A stretch of DNA of 64,000 bases. It comes from Amia ocellicauda. Taxonomy: Eukaryota > Chordata > Actinopteri > Amiiformes > Amiidae. Shown one piece after another: positions 1-12,147 of the stretch. Every line of letters begins with the position of its first letter. Position 1 is the stretch's first letter. The notes beneath the pieces are model-generated. The model did no database searches. It had not been told where the DNA came from and saw only the letters and a program-made list of their open reading frames with translations. The position numbers and the translations under genes were made by a program. The stretch spans positions 8,116,501 to 8,180,500 of the forward strand of contig NC_089856.1 in assembly GCF_036373705.1 (NCBI RefSeq), given 5' to 3'.

Positions 1-26
1 GTTCTTCCTTGTCTTCACAATTGTAG

Positions 27-1346
27 TCCGGTCATCGCTGTCCTGAGACTGGAGTTCAACAGCAATAACCCTGCTGCCAATGAAAGCCAGATCTATCAAG
101 CCTTCACTGATTTCCTGGCTCCTTACACATCCCTGGGAATCTACCCAGTGAACGTCACCAAAATCACCTCTGACAGTACGTTTACCAGAAAATACTGTGA
201 AAAGTGTCTCATTACATGTTGTAGTTCCCATTCAGGAAGCTGGCATCTTATTAGAAACTAAGATGTGTCTTCAAACACTACAACTATTGCTAGTGATCTG
301 AAAGCTTACTTTAATATTCTCAAAAATATTCCCCTACAGAACCCAAAGCTACAGAATACGCCATCACTGTGTACATCCTCATAAATGAGCTGAATGTTCC
401 GGAAGGCTCCAGTTTGAACAACCAGACTTTCAGCGAGATTCAAGACCCCATTGATGCCCTGGTGAGACTCTTACTGAAGAATACACACTGACACTCAACT
501 TACTTACCTAATCTGTAGAGGTGAACGGAAGACATCGCACACATCAAGTATTCCTTGGGAATTACTGTAGTATGGGATCCTTCTCCTGAATATTTCAGGA
601 GTGAGCTTATAATGACATAGCCTACTTACTGAGTGGCTTCAGATGAACAAAGATCACTGAGTTATTTCACATGATTTGTGTCTTATTGTGCTTCCAGTTT
701 CAAGAAATCCTTTCGGAGCTCCTGGGAAGAAAGCAGACCAAGTTCCCCTCTGCCATATTCAGGCAAGTCACTTCCTAATGACTTCATCACTTCATGACAA
801 CATGTAACCACAATACCAACTCCTGGAAATCCTTCAAAGTAAAGGAAGATGAGCTTAGGGAAATCCTATACAAGTGAATTGACTCTGTCCCTCTTTCTCT
901 TCTCTCCCTCTGATTCAACAGCCACGACAACAATACGGTTCAGGCTGTAGTGGTGTACCATTTCCAGGAAGCTGACATCCAGAGCCTGAGTGCTTTACTG
1001 ACTGTGGTCCTGAACATCACAGGACAAGACCAAGACATAACAGCCATTCTGAGCATCAATGGTCAGTTCAAGGTCTTCTCCCGATTCAAATGATTGGTCT
1101 CTTTACAGATTGCCTCATTGATGGGGAAATTCATTGAATGATTGTATCATCACATGTCCTGTCTTGTTCATACATCCATGAAGATTAAGCTGGTCTTTAA
1201 CTCTGGTCTGCTCAACACTGAACCAAAAGTGGCGACAATGAATTGACTTCACATGTCTCCTTATTAATTTAAGGTCAACCTGAAACAACAACTGCAGCTC
1301 CAACTACAATAGCAGCTCCAACTACAATGGTAGATCAAGCTACAAG
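27..1346 (+). repeat. Gene 1 cassette 1 (five exons)
   Basis: Exons A 27-175, B 340-461, C 698-762, D 922-1061 and E 1274-1346. A starts in codon phase 2 and E ends in phase 2, so whole cassettes can be gained or lost without a frameshift. A carries NES and NVT sequons, B carries NQT, and D carries NNT and NIT. E encodes a short Thr/Ala/Pro linker. The donor after C is GC (763-764), and only this choice keeps D open; the nearby GT would meet a stop in D. This copy differs from its neighbours at a few bases, for example GGTTCAG instead of GGTCCAG in D and GAAACA instead of GACACA in E. Confidence 0.8.
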
Positions 1347-4300
1347 GTAAAGCCTCACTTTGGCAATCATATTTGAGACAGAACTGGAATTAAGCGCCAA
1401 TGTCTTGACGTGACTCTGTGTTCTTCCTTGTCTTCACAATTGTAGGCCGGTCATCGCTGTCCTGAGACTGGAGTTCAATAGCAATAACCCTGCTGCCAAT
1501 GAAAGCCAGATCTATCAAGCCTTCACTGATTTCCTGGCTCCTTACACATCCCTGGGAATCTACCCAGTGAACGTCACCAAAATCACCTCTGACAGTACGT
1601 TCACCAGAAAATACTGTGAAAAGTGTCTCATTACATGTTGTAGTTCCCATTCAGGAAGCTGGCATCTTTTTAGAAACTAAGCTGTGTCTTCAAACACTAC
1701 AACTATTGCTAGTGATCTGAAAGCTTACTTTAATATTCTCAAAAATATTCCCCTACAGAACCCAAAGCTACAGAATACGCCATCACTGTGTACATCCTCA
1801 TAAATGAGCTGAATGTTCCAGAAGGCTCCAGTTTGAACAACCAGACTTTCAGCGAGATTCAAGACCCCATTGATGCCCTGGTGAGACTCTTACTGAAGAA
1901 TACACACTGACACTCAACTTACTTACCTAATCTGTAGAGGTGAACGGAAGACATCGCACACATCAAGTATTCCTTGGGAATTACTGTAGTATGGGATCCT
2001 TCTCCTGAATATTTCAGGAGTGAGCTTATAATGACATAGCCTACTTACTGAGTGGCTTCAGATGAACAAAGATCACTGAGTTATTTCACATGATTTGTGT
2101 CTTATTGTGCTTCCAGTTTCAAGAAATCCTTTCGGAGCTCCTGGGAAGAAAGCAGACCAAGTTCCCCTCTGCCATATTCAGGCAAGTCACTTCCTAATGA
2201 CTTCATCACTTCATGACAACATGTAACCACAATACCTACTCCTGGAAATCCTTCAAAGTAAAGGAAGATGAGCTTAGGGAAATCCTATACAAGTGAATTG
2301 ACTCTGTCCCTCTTTCTCTTCTCTCCCTCTGATTCAACAGCCACGACAACAATACGGTCCAGGCTGTAGTGGTGTACCATTTCCAAGAAGCTGACATCCA
2401 GAGCCTGAGTGCTTTACTGACTGTGGTCCTGAACATCACAGGACAAGACCAAGACATAACAGCCATTCTGAGCATCAATGGTCAGTTCAAGGTCTTCTCC
2501 CGATTCAAATGATTGGTCTCTTTACAGATTGCCTCATTGATGGGGAAATTCATTGAATGATTGTATCGTCACATGTCCTGTCTTGTTCATACATCCATGA
2601 AGATTAAGCTGGTCTTTAACTCTGGTCTGCTCAACACTGAACCAAAAGTGGCGACAATGAATTGACTTCACATGTCTCCTTATTAATTTAAGGTCAACCT
2701 GACACAACAACTGCAGCTCCAACTACAATAGCAGCTCCAACTACAATGGTAGATCAAGCTACAAGGTAAAGCCTCACTTTGGCAATCATATTTGAGACAG
2801 AACTGGAATTAAGCGCCAATGTCTTGACGTGACTCTGTGTTCTTCCTTGTCTTCACAATTGTAGTCCGGTCATCGCTGTCCTGAGACTGGAGTTCAACAG
2901 CAATAACCCTGCTGCCAATGAAAGCCAGATCTATCAAGCCTTCACTGATTTCCTGGCTCCTTACACATCCCTGGGAATCTACCCAGTGAACGTCACCAAA
3001 ATCACCTCTGACAGTACGTTCACCAGAAAATACTGTGAAAAGTGTCTCATTACATGTTGTAGTTCCCATTCAGGAAGCTGGCATCTTTTTAGAAACTAAG
3101 CTGTGTCTTCAAACACTACAACTATTGCTAGTGATCTGAAAGCTTACTTTAATATTCTCAAAAATATTCCCCTACAGAACCCAAAGCTACAGAATACGCC
3201 ATCACTGTGTACATCCTCATAAATGAGCTGAATGTTCCAGAAGGCTCCAGTTTGAACAACCAGACTTTCAGCGAGATTCAAGACCCCATTGATGCCCTGG
3301 TGAGACTCTTACTGAAGAATGCACACTGACACTCAACTTACTTACCTAATCTGTAGAGGTGAACGGAAGACATCGCACACATCAAGTATTCCTTGGGAAT
3401 TACTGTAGTATGGGATCCTTCTCCTGAATATTTCAGGAGTGAGCTTATAATGACATAGCCTACTTACTGAGTGGCTTCAGATGAACAAAGATCACTGAGT
3501 TATTTCACATGATTTGTGTCTTATTGTGCTTCCAGTTTCAAGAAATCCTTTCGGAGCTCCTGGGAAGAAAGCAGACCAAGTTCCCCTCTGCCATATTCAG
3601 GCAAGTCACTTCCTAATGACTTCATCACTTCATGACAACATGTAACCACAATACCAACTCCTGGAAATCCTTCAAAGTAAAGGAAGATGAGCTTAGGGAA
3701 ATCCTATACAAGTGAATTGACTCTGTCCCTCTTTCTCTTCTCTCCCTCTGATTCAACAGCCACGACAACAATACGGTCCAGGCTGTAGTGGTGTACCATT
3801 TCCAGGAAGCTGACATCCAGAGCCTGAGTGCTTTACTGACTGTGGTCCTGAACATCACAGGACAAGACCAAGACATAACAGCCATTCTGAGCATCAATGG
3901 TCAGTTCAAGGTCTTCTCCCGATTCAAATGATTGGTCTCTTTACAGATTGCCTCATTGATGGGGAAATTCATTGAATGATTGTATCGTCACATGTCCTGT
4001 CTTGTTCATACATCCATGAAGATTAAGCTGGTCTTTAACTCTGGTCTGCTCAACACTGAACCAAAAGTGGCGACAATGAATTGACTTCACATGTCTCCTT
4101 ATTAATTTAAGGTCAACCTGACACAACAACTGCAGCTCCAACTACAATAGCAGCTCCAACTACAATGGTAGATCAAGCTACAAGGTAAAGCCTCACTTTG
4201 GCAATCATATTTGAGACAGAACTGGAATTAAGCGCCAATGTCTTGACGTGACTCTGTGTTCTTCCTTGTCTTCACAATTGTAGTCCGGTCATCGCTGTCC

Positions 4301-7300
4301 TGAGACTGGAGTTCAACAGCAATAACCCTGCTGCCAATGAAAGCCAGATCTATCAAGCCTTCACTGATTTCCTGGCTCCTTACACATCCCTGGGAATCTA
4401 CCCAGTGAACGTCACCAAAATCACCTCTGACAGTACGTTCACCAGAAAATACTGTGAAAAGTGTCTCATTACATGTTGTAGTTCCCATTCAGGAAGCTGG
4501 CATCTTTTTAGAAACTAAGCTGTGTCTTCAAACACTACAACTATTGCTAGTGATCTGAAAGCTTACTTTAATATTCTCAAAAATATTCCCCTACAGAACC
4601 CAAAGCTACAGAATACGCCATCACTGTGTACATCCTCATAAATGAGCTGAATGTTCCAGAAGGCTCCAGTTTGAACAACCAGACTTTCAGCGAGATTCAA
4701 GACCCCATTGATGCCCTGGTGAGACTCTTACTGAAGAATGCACACTGACACTCAACTTACTTACCTAATCTGTAGAGGTGAACGGAAGACATCGCACACA
4801 TCAAGTATTCCTTGGGAATTACTGTAGTATGGGATCCTTCTCCTGAATATTTCAGGAGTGAGCTTATAATGACATAGCCTACTTACTGAGTGGCTTCAGA
4901 TGAACAAAGATCACTGAGTTATTTCACATGATTTGTGTCTTATTGTGCTTCCAGTTTCAAGAAATCCTTTCGGAGCTCCTGGGAAGAAAGCAGACCAAGT
5001 TCCCCTCTGCCATATTCAGGCAAGTCACTTCCTAATGACTTCATCACTTCATGACAACATGTAACCACAATACCAACTCCTGGAAATCCTTCAAAGTAAA
5101 GGAAGATGAGCTTAGGGAAATCCTATACAAGTGAATTGACTCTGTCCCTCTTTCTCTTCTCTCCCTCTGATTCAACAGCCACGACAACAATACGGTCCAG
5201 GCTGTAGTGGTGTACCATTTCCAGGAAGCTGACATCCAGAGCCTGAGTGCTTTACTGACTGTGGTCCTGAACATCACAGGACAAGACCAAGACATAACAG
5301 CCATTCTGAGCATCAATGGTCAGTTCAAGGTCTTCTCCCGATTCAAATGATTGGTCTCTTTACAGATTGCCTCATTGATGGGGAAATTCATTGAATGATT
5401 GTATCGTCACATGTCCTGTCTTGTTCATACATCCATGAAGATTAAGCTGGTCTTTAACTCTGGTCTGCTCAACACTGAACCAAAAGTGGCGACAATGAAT
5501 TGACTTCACATGTCTCCTTATTAATTTAAGGTCAACCTGACACAACAACTGCAGCTCCAACTACAATAGCAGCTCCAACTACAATGGTAGATCAAGCTAC
5601 AAGGTAAAGCCTCACTTTGGCAATCATATTTGAGACAGAACTGGAATTAAGCGCCAATGTCTTGACGTGACTCTGTGTTCTTCCTTGTCTTCACAATTGT
5701 AGTCCGGTCATCGCTGTCCTGAGACTGGAGTTCAACAGCAATAACCCTGCTGCCAATGAAAGCCAGATCTATCAAGCCTTCACTGATTTCCTTGCTCCTT
5801 ACACATCCCTGGGAATCTACCCAGTGAACGTCACCAAAATCACCTCTGACAGTATGTTCACCAGAAAATACTGTGAAAAGTGTCTCATTACATGTTGTAG
5901 TTCCCATTCAGGAAGCTGGCATCTTTTTAGAAACTAAGCTGTGTCTTCAAACACTACAACTATTGCTAGTGATCTGAAAGCTTACTTTAATATTCTCAAA
6001 AATATTCCCCTACAGAACCCAAAGCTACAGAATACGCCATCACTGTGTACATCCTCATAAATGAGCTGAATGTTCCAGAAGGCTCCAGTTTGAACAACCA
6101 GACTTTCAGCGAGATTCAAGACCCCATTGATGCCCTGGTGAGACTCTTACTAAAGAATACACACTGACACTCAACTTACTTACCTAATCTGTAGAGGTGA
6201 ACGGAAGACATCGCACACATCAAGTATTCCTTGGGAATTACTGTAGTATGGGATCCTTCTCCTGAATATTTCAGGAGTGAGCTTATAATGACATAGCCTA
6301 CTTACTGAGTGGCTTCAGATGAACAAAGATCACTGAGTTATTTCACATGATTTGTGTCTTATTGTGCTTCCAGTTTCAAGAAATCCTTTCGGAGCTCCTG
6401 GGAAGAAAGCAGACCAAGTTCCCCTCTGCCATATTCAGGCAAGTCACTTCCTAATGACTTCATCACTTCATGACAACATGTAACCACAATACCAACTCCT
6501 GGAAATCCTTCAAAGTAAAGGAAGATGAGCTTAGGGAAATCCTATACAAGTGAATTGACTCTGTCCCTCTTTCTCTTCTCTCCCTCTGATTCAACAGCCA
6601 CGACAACAATACGGTCCAGGCTGTAGTGGTGTACCATTTCCAGGAAGCTGACATCCAGAGCCTGAGTGCTTTACTGACTGTGGTCCTGAACATCACAGGA
6701 CAAGACCAAGACATAACAGCCATTCTGAGCATCAATGGTCAGTTCAAGGTCTTCTCCCGATTCAAATGATTGGGCTCTTTAGAGATTGCCTCATTGATGG
6801 GGAAATTCATTGAATGATTGTATCGTCACATGTCTTGTCTTGTTCATACATCCATGAAGATTAAGCTGGTCTTTAACTCTGGTCTGCTCAACGCTGAACC
6901 AAAAGTGGCGACAATGAATTGACTTCACATGTCTCCTTATTAATTTAAGGTCAACTTGACACAACAACTGCAGCTCCAACTACAATAGCAGCTCCAACTA
7001 CAATGGTAGATCAAGCTACAAGGTAAAGCCTCACTTTGGCAATCATATTTGAGACAGAACTGGTATTAAGCGCCAATGTCTTGACGTGTCTTTGTGTGTT
7101 TCCTTGTCTTCACAATTGTAGTCCGGTCATCGCTGTCCTGAGACTGGAGTTCAACAGCAATAACCCTGCTGCCAATGAAAGCCAGATCTATCAAGCCTTC
7201 ACTGATTTCCTTGCTCCTTACATATCCCTGGGAATCTACCCAGTGAACGTCACCAAAATCACCTCTGACAGTACGTTCACCAGAAAATACTGTGAAAAGT

Positions 7301-10300
7301 GTCTCATTACATGTTGTAGTTCCCATTCAGGAAGCTGGCATCTTTTTAGAAACTAAGATGTGTCTTCAAACACTACAACTATTGCTAGTGATCTGAAAGC
7401 TTACTTTAATATTCTCAAAAATATTCCCCTACAGAACCCAAAGCTACAGAATACGCCATCACTGTGTACATCCTCATAAATGAGCTGAATGTTCCGGAAG
7501 GCTCCAGTTTGAACAACCAGACTTTCAGCGAGATTCAAGACCCCATTGATGCCCTGGTGAGACTCTTACTGAAGAATGCACACTGACACTCAACTTACTT
7601 ACCTAATCTGTAGAGGTGAACGGAAGACATCGCACACATCAAGTATTCCTTGGGAATTACTGTAGTATGGGATCCTTCTCCTGAATATTTCAGGAGTGAG
7701 CTTATAATGACATAACCAAATTACTGAGTGGCTTCAGATGAACAAAGATCACTGAGTTATTTCACATGATTTGTGTCTTATTGTGCTTCCAGTTTCAAGA
7801 AATCCTTTCGGAGCTCCTGGGAAGAAAGCAGACCAAGTTCCCCTCTGCCATATTCAGGCAAGTCACTTCCTAATGACTTCATCACTTCTTGACAACATGT
7901 AACCACAATACCAACTCCTGCAATTCCTTCAAAGTAAAGGAAGATGAGCTTAGGGAAATCCTATACAAGTGAATTGACTCTGTCCCTCTTCCTCTTCTCT
8001 CCCTCTGATTCAGCAGCCACGACAACAATACGGTCCAGGCTGTAGTGGTGTACCATTACCAGGAAACCGACATCCAGAGCCTGAGTGCTTTACTGACTGT
8101 GGTCCTGAACATCACAGGACCAGTCCAAGATATCACAGCCATTCTGAGTATCAACGGTCAGTTCAAGGTCCTCTCATGTTTAAATTGATTGGGCTATTGA
8201 GAGATTGCCTCATTGAAGGATATATTCATTTAATGTGTGTATTATCAGATTTATTTCTTAGTTTTGGCAGTCTTAAAGAACTCATCAACATTTATTGACT
8301 TTACTTTTCTCTTTCTTAAAATGTAGGTCAACCTAATAGAACAACTGCAGCTCCAGCTACAACTTCATCTCCAAGTAGCATTGCAGCTTCAAATTCAACT
8401 GCAGCTCCAGCTATAACTGCAGCTCCAGGTATTATTGCTGCTCCAACCACAACTGCTGCTGCAACCACAACTGCAACTCCAACCACAACTGCAGCTCCAA
8501 CTACAACTGCAGCTCCAACTTCAACTGCAGCTCCAACTACAACTGCAGCTCCAACCACAACTACAGCTCCAACCACAACTGCAGCTCCAACTACAAGGTA
8601 AACTACCCCTCACCAATCATATTTGAGACTGAACAGACTGTTAGCTCCAATGTTTTGACATCTCTGTATGTGATTCCTTGTCTTCACTGCTTTTTAAACT
8701 CTGATGTATTTACGCCTCACTGTGTCGTTCCTTTTTCTGACATATTGTTTCTCTCACTCTCTTTCTCTTTGCCTCCATGCAGGATTGTACAAGTTAACGT
8801 GACAATCCGCCTTGAGTTCAACACTTCCAAGACAGTCCCAAGCAAGGAGGAAGTGATGAAGATTGCGAATGATCTGTACCTGTACCGCTTTAGGACTAAG
8901 AGGGCATTGTCCCTGGATTACACTGAAATCAGCTATGAAAGTATGCATCCCTCCTTGTCTCTCTTTCTTCCCAACATCCACAAACAAACTGTCCCACTCC
9001 ATTGTAAATGTGGATCTGCTGGATCCTATATACTACAGCATCAGTCTTTTTGTACAATATCTTTACAGCTATGAGGGGAAGAATAAACAAGAACAATAGT
9101 TTATTTGTATTTTTTAATATAGCATTGGAGTGTTAAATAGATTAAAATTCTAGGTTTAGGAATTAAAGGAATGAAACGGCATTCTTCTCATATTTTTAAT
9201 TTCTTACCATACCAAAAATGGCTAACCTTTGTCTCTGTCCCTCTCTCGCATCTATCTCTCTCCTCTATCTCCCCATCTCTCTCTATCTGTTTCTCAGAAA
9301 TGTCTGACACAGCCTTTGCCATTATCATGCTCTTCCACACGAGTAATGTGATCATCAGTGATTCAATAGAGTTCAACAATGAGACGTACACAGAGATCGA
9401 TAAGGCCGTGAATGACCTGGTGAGATACTGAGATAAAGAACAGTACATACAGAAACATGTCCCAGATAAAGTACTGAGGCTAAGAACAATTCTGTGTTTT
9501 ATTTATTTGTTTATTAGCAGATGTTTCCTTACCCTGTGTGACTTTCAGCTGTCACAATTTGCTTATTGCTATCAAGGGCTTCCCTTTTTTTCCATTTAAA
9601 AGCAATTTCCTTTCCACTACTGATCTGGTCAAGTCTTTGCACCAAATGACCAATTGTCCAGATTGTAACACTAAGAGCTACTTGTACTCCAGTAAAAATA
9701 TGAAAACCAGCTTATACTTTGGGTCACAATGAGCATTGATACGGTGGTGGAAATGTATAATTACTATAACTGTTACTACCTTCTATTACAAGACCTTACA
9801 GAATAACAATCATTGTTCACACTGTAATACCAACAGTGACAGTACTCCAGCAATCAGTTATGATGATCCCTTAAATGAACTTGTGCTTCAGCAAAATTGT
9901 GGTAAAAAGCATTTGCTATGCTCTTCGAAATACATTTAAGATATGTTTATCCCCATTTCATCAATGAGAGACTTTCTTCTGAGTTTGATTGGATTGGATT
10001 AGCAGACCTGTAATTAGATGGTCTCATCTTGGTGAATAGGGGTGAACACAATCTTCACAATATTTAATGAACATCGCAAATGCATTTTACCCCAAATCTT
10101 GCACTAATGTTGATAACGATATTGAAATTATTTGAGTGTGTTCATTATCTCAATTAATTCTGTTTTTTTTATTGTTGTTTCTTCCAGCTCAGAACCATGC
10201 TTTCAAACTCACAGGCCCCACCTTTTCATCTTCCTCTGAATTCCTTTAAGTGAGTTTTCCTCTGAGTTAACCATGCCCTAGCATTTCCTCAACAAACTAA

Positions 10301-11725
10301 GATCATGTGCCTTTTATTTTCCTTTCTTCCAATCACCACATCTTTACTGAAAAAATAAAACTGAGACTCTCAGTCAGTCTTCAGTGTAGACCAAATTAAA
10401 ACTTTGACTTCTCCTCAAGATACAATTTAATCTAATTAAACCTCCATCTCCATCTCTCTCTGTAACCTAATCCCAGGTTTCCCCATAAATAAACTAAATA
10501 TATATTTTAAATATGATACCACTGTTTGAAGCATATATTTGACGTAATAGGAAAATTGCCCTGTTGTTGTAAACTTTAAATATATGGAATATGTTTTAAA
10601 TCTGTTTTAGTCTGTACTCCATATATTTATATTATATATTTTTACATATATTGTAGAAATGTACCTCACCTTATATTTTCAACCTATTATATATTTGTTC
10701 CATATGGGTTTATTATTGGTAGAGGTTTGTAATTTGTTATTTGCAAGGGTAGGTCAATTAATGATGTGTTAATTATGCAAGGGTAGGTTATGCAATTAAT
10801 TTTCCTCCATCTCTGGAAGGTAGAAAACCTGTTAAGTCCAGACCCACAACTTCAAAGAGTTCAGTAACGCAATGGTTCCAATTGGACTGTTTGTTCATAT
10901 AAACTGACTCTCTCTCTCTTTCTCAATAATTCCATAGTGTCACATCAAACATAATCTATGCTAGTGTGGTGTACAAGTTCAAAGATGGAGATATTGCCAA
11001 CCCCAGCACATTCCTGTCTGCGCTCTTGGAAGTCAGCGGTGAGTTTAGCAGCCACAGCAGCTCTGATGCCACCAGGGTTTTAAAATGAATCCGCTTCTCA
11101 GTATTTGCTCACATTAAAAATCTTTCACAAATTTGTGGTCATAATCACACACATGGTTTATGCAGTTACATGTAATTGAGAGATACATCAATTAAATTAA
11201 TTTATAAATGTTACTTATAAGGTACTACATTGTATCTACACTAAACAGGAGCTGCACTGTAATTACTCAGTACAATGCCATGCAATGCATTACCGGGTGA
11301 TTTCTAACCACAGTTACCACAGTGGGGAATAATCACAGCGATGTATGACAGTGTTTGTGCATGTGGCTTAATCACCGCCATGCTTTTAGACAAAGCCATG
11401 TGGTACATTTCAGTTTATCAGTAATGTAAACGACCATGTGAGAATGTGCACTGAACTTGTGCTGTCTCTCCATTCACAGACAAAGGTAGCCTGACCCTAA
11501 TCTCCACCACACCACCTTCACCTGTCCTGCTGCCCGTAGTGACACCCACCCCTGGCAGCAGAGATCCTGGCATCTGGGGTATCGCCATTGCTGTCCCCAT
11601 CGGGGTTGTCCTCATCCTGCTACCTTGCTGGATCGCGCTCTGTGTAAGTGTCACAGGAGCAGTGTGGGCTGTGTGTAGTCTCTCTCTTTCTCCCTGTATT
11701 AGTGCTGTGTTCGGAGCAGTCTCTC

Positions 11726-11768
<43 letters not shown>

Positions 11769-11955
11769 CACAGTCAGGAGCAGTGTCTCTCTCTCATTCT
11801 TTATCTGTATTGGAGTGCTGTGTCAGTGAGCAATGCCTCTCTCTCTTTCCGTATTACAGTGTGTGCTGTGTGGCTGCTGTGCGGGACTCAGGAGGAGATG
11901 GCAGCGAAGGCGATCCTATCCAGTGCAATACACTACCAGAAACGGCCTGTTCTAA
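27..11955 (+). CDS. Mucin gene 1: multi-cassette SEA-like transmembrane mucin (5'-partial)
   Basis: The gene is spliced and its 5' end lies left of the window; bases 1-26 are the end of an intron with its acceptor. There are 36 exons in the window. Six five-exon cassettes (27-8597) are followed by membrane-proximal exons 8783-8940, 9298-9419, 10188-10249, 10938-11038, 11480-11643 and 11860-11959, with stop TAA at 11953-11955. The exons join in frame throughout (about 4,195 nt of coding sequence here). The product is inferred to be a type I membrane glycoprotein: repeated SEA-like modules with N-glycosylation sequons, a Thr/Pro/Ala mucin linker, one transmembrane helix and a short tail. The SEA-like assignment rests on an alternating beta/alpha pattern and a VVVYHF strand resembling the SEA cleavage strand. 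Orthology to a named mucin is not claimed. Cassettes 2-5 are almost identical, introns included. A second full copy of this gene lies at 41983-53369. Confidence 0.78.
1446..2765 (+). repeat. Gene 1 cassette 2
   Basis: Exons A 1446-1594, B 1759-1880, C 2117-2181, D 2341-2480 and E 2693-2765, exactly 1,419 bp after cassette 1. A begins GCCGG rather than TCCGG, so the codon spanning the E/A junction is Arg instead of Ser. The introns are nearly identical to those of cassettes 3-5, which points to recent duplication or gene conversion. Confidence 0.8.
2865..4184 (+). repeat. Gene 1 cassette 3
   Basis: Exons A 2865-3013, B 3178-3299, C 3536-3600, D 3760-3899 and E 4112-4184. The period from cassette 2 is 1,419 bp. 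It is almost indistinguishable from cassette 4 in both exons and introns. Confidence 0.8.
4284..5603 (+). repeat. Gene 1 cassette 4
   Basis: Exons A 4284-4432, B 4597-4718, C 4955-5019, D 5179-5318 and E 5531-5603. Same period and GC donor after exon C. Near-identical to cassette 3. Confidence 0.8.
5703..7022 (+). repeat. Gene 1 cassette 5
   Basis: Exons A 5703-5851, B 6016-6137, C 6374-6438, D 6598-6737 and E 6950-7022. The D/E intron has begun to resemble cassette 6 and gene 2 (GGGCTCTTTAGAG, ACGCTGAACC), so the array is a graded mosaic rather than uniform. Confidence 0.8.
7122..8597 (+). repeat. Gene 1 cassette 6 with expanded PTS exon
   Basis: Exons A 7122-7270, B 7435-7556, C 7793-7857, D 8017-8156 and E 8327-8597. 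Exon E is 271 nt instead of 73. It encodes about 90 residues of degenerate then regular TAAPTT hexapeptides, a classical O-glycosylated mucin stretch. The intron before E is unrelated to the one in cassettes 1-5, so the last cassette has its own ancestral linker exon. D differs slightly from the array consensus (GPVQD in place of GQDQD). Confidence 0.78.
8783..11955 (+). other. Gene 1 membrane-proximal module, TM helix and tail exons
   Basis: Exons 8783-8940, 9298-9419, 10188-10249 and 10938-11038 parallel cassette exons A-D in size order and phase (158/122/62/101 nt), so this is a diverged SEA-like module. Visible marks are the VTIRLEFN and SVVYKF strands. The donor after the C-equivalent exon is ordinary GT, not GC. 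Exon 11480-11643 encodes a Pro/Thr stalk and the transmembrane helix (IWGIAIAVPIGVVLILL). Exon 11860-11959 encodes a 31-residue tail with CVLCGCC next to the membrane, then an RRRWQRRR basic patch, ending TAA. The Cys cluster may be palmitoylated (inference). Confidence 0.75.
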
Positions 11956-12147
11956 ACAGGTAAGACAGTGGACAAGTCTAAAACTGAGTGAAATATTGTA
12001 TGACAAGAGGCATACCCTAAACCTGCCTCAAGGTGCCCAGATGTGAGATTAGTAATCCTGTGAGACAAGAGACATCGGAGTGATGCCACTAAAATGTTTT
12101 GTATGAAGCTAACACACATTCTTTTGCTATTTTCGCTTTCTGTACAG

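Noticed and set aside
1115-7326. Regularly spaced - strand ORFs of 62, 86 and 80-90 codons repeated every 1.42 kb
   Set aside because: They are antisense or intron-spanning shadows of the mucin cassettes; the + strand exons have acceptors, donors and consistent phase, and the - strand frames cross these.
7036-7356. 106-codon + strand ORF starting upstream of exon A
   Set aside because: It reads through the splice acceptor at 7121 and the donor at 7271; spliced phase and homologous cassettes show these flanks are intronic. The same holds at 45807, 47270 and 48643.
8328-8626. Val/Gly/Ala-repeat (-) and Leu/Gln-repeat (+) ORFs over the PTS exon
   Set aside because: Other-frame translations of the ACTGCAGCTCCA repeats; the Thr-Ala-Pro frame is the one in phase with the flanking exons.
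9538-9939. Small + strand ORFs in the large intron before exon 10188
   Set aside because: No family resemblance, and the same intron in gene 2 lacks selection-like differences; treated as intronic.
11539-12046. ORFs running from the TM exon into Leu/Ser-rich sequence
   Set aside because: They read through the GTAAGT donor at 11644 into a (CT)n intron; the tail exon at 11860 continues the correct phase. Same for 52963-53460.
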